9,100 nucleotides of DNA from M55B157 sp965657825 (lineage in GTDB: Bacteria > Actinomycetota > Actinomycetes > S36-B12): the NCBI GenBank assembly GCA_965657825.1, contig CBFHQG010000089.1, positions 1 to 9,100 of the forward strand, given 5' to 3'. Positions 5,351-9,100 of the stretch are shown here, piece after piece. The stretch's first letter is position 1, and each line of letters begins with the position of its first letter. The notes under the pieces were generated by a model. It did no database searches. It saw nothing but the letters and a program-made list of their open reading frames with translations, and had not been told where the DNA came from. Made by a program: the position numbers and the translations under genes.

Positions 5351-6831
5351 CCGACCGAGGCGAGCAGGTGCGGGTTCGGTTCTGTCCGTCACCGACTGGT
5401 AATCCGCACGTGGGAATGGTGCGCACGGCCTTGTTCAACTGGGCCTTCGCTCGGCACACGGGCGGAACCTTCGTGTTCAGGATCGAGGACACCGACGCCG
5501 CACGTGATTCCCAGGAGTCCTATCTGGCACTGCTGGATTCGCTGCGTTGGCTGGGTCTTGACTGGGACGAGGGTCCGCAGGTCGGTGGACCACACGGGCC
5601 GTACCGCCAATCCGAGCGCGGTGCCATCTACGCCGATGTCGCCCAACGGCTCCTCGAATCAGGTCACGCCTACGAGTGCTTCTGTACCGCCGAGGAGTTG
5701 GAGGCTCAGCGAGAGCGTGCACGCGAGGCGGGGCGAGCGCCCGGCTATGACGGGACATGCCGTCGGCTGACCGACGTCGAACGTGCGGGCCGACGCAGCG
5801 AGGGACGGTCCTCGGTGCTGCGGTTCGCGATGCCGGATCAGGATTGGGAGTGGGACGACCTCGTGCGCGGACCGATGAGATTCGGTCGTGAGCATGTTCT
5901 GGACTACGTGATCCGTCGGGCCAACGGAGATCCGCTATACACCCTGGTCAATCCCGTCGATGACGCGCTGATGGAGATCACCCATGTACTGCGGGGAGAG
6001 GACCTCCTGTCCTCGACGCCACGGCAGCTCGCGATGTACGCGGCCCTCGCCGATATCGGTGTCGGCCCCGGCACGGCCCCTCGTTTCGGACATCTGCCGT
6101 ACGTGATGGGGGAGGGTAATCGCAAGTTGTCCAAGCGCGATCCGGAGTCATCACTGCTCATGTATCGCGAACAGGGTTACCTCCCCGAGGCTCTGCTCAA
6201 CTACCTCGCTCTGCTCGGCTGGTCCCCGGGTGATGATCGGGAGTTCTTCGACCTCGCCGAGATGGCGCGGCTTTTCGACCTCTCCCGCGTCAATCCGAGT
6301 CCGGCTCGATTCGATCTGAAGAAATGCACCGCCATCAACGGGGATTGGATCCGATCCCTTCCCTTGGCGGAGTTGATCGAGCGCATCGTGCCCTTCTTGG
6401 CCACGGCCGGCCTGGTCGCCTCGCCGGTGACAGCACAGCAGCAGGAGGTGCTCGACGCGTCGGTTCCCCTGATCGCTGAGCGACTCGAGGTGCTCTCACA
6501 GGCCGTGGGAATGCTCGGTTTCCTCCTCGTGGACGACGCAGAGTTCACCATCGACGACGATCAACTCCACGCGCTGGCGGAGCCAGAGTCGCAGGAGGTA
6601 CTGGAAGCGGCCATCCCCGCCCTGGAAGCCGTGGCAGCGTGGCGCGCCGAGGACATCCAGGGCGCGCTGCGCGAGGCTCTCGTGGAGGGATTGGGCCGCA
6701 AGCCCAAGCACGCGTTCGCCCCGGTGCGCATCGGGGTCACCGGCCGTCGAGTCTCCCCGCCGCTGTTCGAATCGATGGAGATCCTCGGACGCGAGCGCAG
6801 CCTCGCGCGACTTCGCGCAGCACAGGGATAG
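5347..6831 (+). CDS. gltX: Glutamyl-tRNA synthetase GltX
   Basis: The 494-residue class I aminoacyl-tRNA synthetase charges tRNA-Glu with glutamate in the cytosol. The N-terminal Rossmann domain carries FCPSPTGNPHVGM (12-24), with HVGM as the HIGH-type ATP site, and FRIEDTD (44-50). A cysteine pair C-F-C (111-113) and Cys138 resemble the zinc site of this family. The KMSKS-type loop is KLSKR (260-264), preceded by GHLPYVMGEGN. The remainder is the helical anticodon-binding region. The start is GTG 5347 in a GTGA overlap with the hydrolase stop, so translation is probably coupled. Genes for tRNA-Gln and tRNA-Glu follow within about 180 bases. Most actinobacteria lack glutaminyl-tRNA synthetase and make Gln-tRNA through Glu-tRNA(Gln) and GatCAB, so this enzyme is probably non-discriminating; I infer that from lineage, not from residues. 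Confidence 0.97.
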   Translation: MTDRGEQVRVRFCPSPTGNPHVGMVRTALFNWAFARHTGGTFVFRIEDTDAARDSQESYLALLDSLRWLGLDWDEGPQVGGPHGPYRQSERGAIYADVAQRLLESGHAYECFCTAEELEAQRERAREAGRAPGYDGTCRRLTDVERAGRRSEGRSSVLRFAMPDQDWEWDDLVRGPMRFGREHVLDYVIRRANGDPLYTLVNPVDDALMEITHVLRGEDLLSSTPRQLAMYAALADIGVGPGTAPRFGHLPYVMGEGNRKLSKRDPESSLLMYREQGYLPEALLNYLALLGWSPGDDREFFDLAEMARLFDLSRVNPSPARFDLKKCTAINGDWIRSLPLAELIERIVPFLATAGLVASPVTAQQQEVLDASVPLIAERLEVLSQAVGMLGFLLVDDAEFTIDDDQLHALAEPESQEVLEAAIPALEAVAAWRAEDIQGALREALVEGLGRKPKHAFAPVRIGVTGRRVSPPLFESMEILGRERSLARLRAAQG

Positions 6832-6874
6832 TCGCCCGCCCACGGTCGGCGCACAGCGCGCGGAAGGCCCGTGG

Positions 6875-6880
6875 CATACT
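6875..6880 (+). promoter_or_regulatory. Possible -10 box for the tRNA pair (CATACT)
   Basis: CATACT matches four of six consensus bases and lies 20 bases before the tRNA-Gln gene, a workable distance. No -35 element is convincing in the GC-rich stretch upstream. The tRNAs could also be transcribed by read-through from gltX, since no terminator is visible in 6832-6900. Confidence 0.3.
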
Positions 6881-6900
6881 TGGCGGCTGTTGTCCACCCA

Positions 6901-6972
6901 TGGGGTATGGGGTAATTGGCAGCCCGACTGGTTCTGGCCCAGTTAGTCTAGGTTCGAGTCCTGGTACCCCAG
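6901..6972 (+). tRNA. tRNA-Gln (anticodon CUG)
   Basis: A complete 72-base cloverleaf can be folded by eye. The acceptor arms TGGGGTA (6901-6907) and TACCCCA (6965-6971) are perfectly complementary, with discriminator G at 6972. The D stem is GGGT/GCCC. The anticodon stem ACTGG/CCAGT encloses loop TTCTGGC with anticodon CTG at 6934-6936. The T stem CTAGG/CCTGG encloses TTCGAGT. The 5' TGGGGTA arm is typical of tRNA-Gln. It reads CAG codons. CCA is not encoded. Confidence 0.97.
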
Positions 6973-6977
6973 CGAGA

Positions 6978-6997
6978 CGCGCACCCCACGGTGCGCG
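6978..6997 (+). repeat. Perfect 8-bp hairpin between the two tRNA genes
   Basis: CGCGCACC (6978-6985) is the reverse complement of GGTGCGCG (6990-6997), with loop CCAC. It occupies most of the 35-base spacer. No T-run follows, so it is more likely a processing or folding element of a joint tRNA precursor than a terminator. Confidence 0.6.
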
Positions 6998-7007
6998 GCT
7001 CATGCAC

Positions 7008-7080
7008 GGCCCCGTTGTGTAGCGGCCTAGCACGCCGCCCTCTCAAGGCGGTAGCGCGGGTTCGAATCCCGTCGGGGCTA
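7008..7080 (+). tRNA. tRNA-Glu (anticodon CUC)
   Basis: A complete 73-base cloverleaf is visible. Acceptor arms GGCCCCG (7008-7014) and CGGGGCT (7073-7079) pair with a G-U at the end, with discriminator A at 7080. The D stem is GTGT/GCAC. Anticodon stem CCGCC/GGCGG encloses CTCTCAA with anticodon CTC at 7042-7044. The T stem GCGGG/CCCGT encloses TTCGAAT. It reads GAG codons. CCA is not encoded. It lies 35 bases behind tRNA-Gln and is probably transcribed with it. Confidence 0.97.
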
Positions 7081-7093
7081 CGCGAGGCACACA

Positions 7094-7127
7094 GATCGGC
7101 CCCCACGACTGTTCGCGGGGGCCGATC
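7094..7127 (+). terminator. Strong hairpin after tRNA-Glu, possible U-less terminator
   Basis: GATCGGCCCCC (7094-7104) and GGGGGCCGATC (7117-7127) form a perfect 11-bp GC-rich stem, extendable by two inner pairs. It starts 14 bases after the tRNA-Glu gene, as expected for a tRNA transcript terminator, but no T-run follows. U-less hairpins are often proposed as terminators in high-GC actinobacteria, though not proven in general. Its 3' arm shares GATC (7124-7127) with the next hairpin. Confidence 0.55.
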
Positions 7128-7156
7128 CCTCGCAGGGAGACATCCGCGAGGGATCG
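7123..7156 (+). promoter_or_regulatory. Second hairpin in the leuC leader, overlapping the first
   Basis: CGATCCCTCGC (7123-7133) is the perfect reverse complement of GCGAGGGATCG (7146-7156), an 11-bp stem with a 12-base loop. It overlaps the 3' arm of the preceding hairpin by five bases, so both cannot form fully at once. It ends five bases before the leuC Shine-Dalgarno stretch (AGGAGG at 7162-7167). The arm CCTCGC (7128-7133) could instead pair with GCGAGG at 7159-7164, which would cover part of the ribosome binding site. A regulatory switch is inferred, not shown. Confidence 0.55.
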
Positions 7157-7172
7157 TCGCGAGGAGGAGAGC

Positions 7173-8573
7173 ATGGGTCGCACACTGGCGCAGAAGGTCT
7201 GGGACGACCACGTCGTTCGTCGGGCCGAGGGCGAGCCGGACCTGCTGTACATCGACCTGCACCTGACCCACGAGGTCACCAGCCCCCAGGCCTTCGATGG
7301 GCTCCGCTCGGCCGGTCGTGCAGTCCGCAGAACCGATCTCACCCTGGCGACCGAGGATCACAACGTCCCGACGATCGATATCGACAAGCCGATCGCCGAC
7401 CCGGTTTCGCGCACCCAGATCGAAGCCCTGCGTGTCAATGCCCAGGAGTTCGACATTCCTCTCTACCCCCTCGGCAGCATCGAGCAGGGGATCGTGCACG
7501 TGGTCGGCCCCCAGCTTGGCCTCACCCAACCGGGCATGACGATCGTCTGCGGTGATTCGCACACCTCGACCCACGGCGCCTTCGGGGCGCTGGCTTTGGG
7601 GATCGGCACCAGCGAGGTCGAGCACGTGCTCGCCACCCAGACCCTGCCATTGAAGCCCTTCAAGACGATGGCGGTGACCGTGGAGGGCGACCTGCCCGCC
7701 GACGTCACGGCCAAGGACATCATCCTCGCCGTCATCGCCAAGATCGGTACGGGCGGCGGTCAGGGCCACGTGATCGAGTACCGCGGCGATGCCATCCGCT
7801 CCCTGTCGATGGAGGGGCGGATGACGTTGTGCAACATGTCGATCGAAGCGGGAGCCCGAGCCGGCATGATCGCGCCTGACGAGACCACATTCGCCTACGT
7901 CGAGGGGCGGCCGCACGCCCCGACCGGTGACCAGTGGGACGCCGCGGTCGAATACTGGCGCAGCCTGGCGACCGACGATGACGCGGTGTTCGACACCGAG
8001 GTGTTTATCGATGCAGCGACCCTCGCACCGTTCGTGACCTGGGGGACCAATCCCGGCCAGGGGGCCCCGCTGAGTTCCACCGTTCCCTCACCCGAGGATG
8101 CCCGGGATGAGACGGAGCGGGTGGCCATCGAGCGAGCCCTGCAGTACATGGATCTCACTCCCGGCACTCCGCTGCGTGAGATTGCCGTCGACACGGTCTT
8201 CGTCGGGTCCTGCACCAACGGACGCATCGAGGATCTGCGAGCCGTCGCCAGTGTCATCAAGGGTCGCAAGGTGGCCGATGGGGTCCGCATGCTCGTTGTT
8301 CCCGGGTCGGCGAGGGTGCGACTCGAAGCCCAGGCGGAGGGCCTGGATGAGGTGTTCCGCGAGGCGGGGGCGGAGTGGCGTGAAGCCGGCTGCTCGATGT
8401 GCCTGGGAATGAACCCCGACAAGCTGGAGCCCGGGCAACGCAGCGCGTCGACCTCCAACCGTAATTTCGAGGGCCGGCAGGGCCCGGGCGGCCGCACGCA
8501 CCTGGTCTCCCCGCAGGTGGCCGCGGCCACGGCTGTCCTCGGTCATCTCGCAGCTCCCGCAGATCTTTCCTGA
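7173..8573 (+). CDS. leuC: 3-isopropylmalate dehydratase large subunit LeuC
   Basis: The 466-residue product is the iron-sulfur subunit of isopropylmalate isomerase. With LeuD it isomerises 2- to 3-isopropylmalate in leucine synthesis. In citramalate pathways it also converts citramalate to beta-methylmalate via citraconate. It belongs to the aconitase superfamily. Visible features are the N-terminal TLAQKVWDDH (4-13), GDSHTSTHGAFGALALGIGT (127-146), EVEHVLATQT (148-157), and the three [4Fe-4S] cysteines: Cys347 in VGSCTNGR, and Cys407 and Cys410 in CSMCLGMNPD. NRNFEGRQG (429-437) is also typical. Length is normal and nothing is missing. ATG 7173 is chosen because AGGAGG at 7162-7167 lies five bases upstream and the N-terminus matches the family. 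No TANNNT box is seen between tRNA-Glu and the start, so the promoter is unclear. Confidence 0.98.
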   Translation: MGRTLAQKVWDDHVVRRAEGEPDLLYIDLHLTHEVTSPQAFDGLRSAGRAVRRTDLTLATEDHNVPTIDIDKPIADPVSRTQIEALRVNAQEFDIPLYPLGSIEQGIVHVVGPQLGLTQPGMTIVCGDSHTSTHGAFGALALGIGTSEVEHVLATQTLPLKPFKTMAVTVEGDLPADVTAKDIILAVIAKIGTGGGQGHVIEYRGDAIRSLSMEGRMTLCNMSIEAGARAGMIAPDETTFAYVEGRPHAPTGDQWDAAVEYWRSLATDDDAVFDTEVFIDAATLAPFVTWGTNPGQGAPLSSTVPSPEDARDETERVAIERALQYMDLTPGTPLREIAVDTVFVGSCTNGRIEDLRAVASVIKGRKVADGVRMLVVPGSARVRLEAQAEGLDEVFREAGAEWREAGCSMCLGMNPDKLEPGQRSASTSNRNFEGRQGPGGRTHLVSPQVAAATAVLGHLAAPADLS

Positions 8574-8619
8574 CCCTGTGTTCGTCGAATCGATCGCTGA
8601 CCGAAAGGCTTGGTAAGCA

Positions 8620-9100
8620 ATGGATAAGTTCATCGTCCACACCGGCACGGGCGTTCCGCTTCGACGCAGCAACGTCGATACCGACCAGATCATCCCCGCC
8701 GAGTACCTCAAGCGCGTCACGCGTCACGGGTTCGAAGATGGCCTGTTCAAGGGGTGGCGCAGCGATCCGGAGTTCGTCCTCAATCAGCCGCAGTACGAGG
8801 GTGCGACCATCCTGGTGGCCGGTCCGGACTTCGGCACCGGGTCCTCACGCGAGCACGCGGTCTGGGCGCTGCAGGACTACGGATTCCGCGTGGTCATCTC
8901 GCCCCGCTTCGCCGATATCTTCCGCGGGAATTCCGGTAAGGCCGGGCTGCTGACCGCCGCGGTCGACCAGTCGGTCGTGGAGGACCTATGGGCTCGGATG
9001 GATGCCGACCCGGCCATGGCGATCACCGTCGACCTCGGCAACCAGGTCATCACCTACGCCGACACCACCGCTTCATTCGATGTTGACGGCTATGTCCGCT
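8620..9100 (+). CDS. leuD: 3-isopropylmalate dehydratase small subunit LeuD, 3' end outside window
   Basis: The frame runs from ATG 8620 to the window edge without a stop and shows 160 of the roughly 200 residues usual for LeuD, so the gene is cut only by the window. The product is the swivel-domain subunit that completes the LeuC active site. Signatures are NVDTDQIIP (18-26), GPDFGTGSSREHAVWAL (68-84), with the Ser-Ser-Arg segment for substrate binding, and SPRFADIFRGNSGKAGLL (94-111), a form common in actinobacteria. The start has GAAAGG (8603-8608) eleven bases upstream, a weak and rather distant ribosome binding site. The gene follows leuC after 46 bases without a visible terminator, so the two are very likely one operon. 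Confidence 0.97.
   Translation, partial: MDKFIVHTGTGVPLRRSNVDTDQIIPAEYLKRVTRHGFEDGLFKGWRSDPEFVLNQPQYEGATILVAGPDFGTGSSREHAVWALQDYGFRVVISPRFADIFRGNSGKAGLLTAAVDQSVVEDLWARMDADPAMAITVDLGNQVITYADTTASFDVDGYVR

Noticed and set aside
6832..6900. A terminator between gltX and tRNA-Gln
   Set aside because: The GC-rich stretch has no convincing stem followed by a T-run.
7081..7172. A leader peptide or T-box riboswitch ahead of leuC
   Set aside because: I see no ATG- or GTG-started short ORF rich in Leu codons, no T-box-like conserved sequence and no T-run after either hairpin.
1..9100. Mobile elements, CRISPR arrays, integration sites
   Set aside because: No transposase, integrase, spaced repeats or duplicated tRNA ends are visible. 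Gene order and base composition look uniform.

Overview
The window is a GC-rich stretch of housekeeping chromosome from a member of the Actinomycetota. This rests on the gene order, on the GC-rich codon use, on tRNA genes without an encoded CCA end, and on several start codons only 7-8 bases behind a TANNNT -10 box (leaderless transcription). All recognisable genes lie on the + strand. I cannot place the organism below phylum level. No mobile element, CRISPR array or phage gene is visible.

Layout. Bases 1-608 hold the 3' end of an unrecognised gene. Next come leuB (634-1689) and ilvE (1701-2813), each with its own apparent leaderless promoter. Bases 2814-2976 form a regulatory leader: a -10 box, a nine-codon leader ORF (MSTTIVIIT), a long hairpin, a U-tailed terminator and a further hairpin. 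It leads into a citramalate synthase gene, cimA (2977-4569). A fumarylacetoacetase-family hydrolase gene (4580-5350) overlaps gltX (5347-6831) by four bases. tRNA-Gln(CUG) and tRNA-Glu(CUC) follow at 6901-7080. A hairpin-rich 92-base spacer then precedes leuC (7173-8573) and leuD (8620 to beyond the window end).

How the genes work together. CimA, LeuCD and LeuB can convert pyruvate and acetyl-CoA to 2-oxobutyrate, the threonine-independent entry to isoleucine. LeuB and LeuCD also serve leucine, and IlvE performs the last transamination for all three branched-chain amino acids. The Ile/Val/Thr-only leader peptide and terminator ahead of cimA look like a transcription attenuator sensing isoleucine. 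gltX sits beside genes for tRNA-Gln and tRNA-Glu, which would both be its substrates if it is the non-discriminating type.

Most worth a second look: the leaderless attenuator ahead of cimA; the altered metal-binding motif of CimA (H-C-Q-D-D in place of the expected H-x-H-N-D); the two overlapping hairpins and three CGCGAGG copies ahead of leuC, where the usual divergent IclR-type regulator gene is absent; and the repeated leaderless-promoter geometry at four starts.
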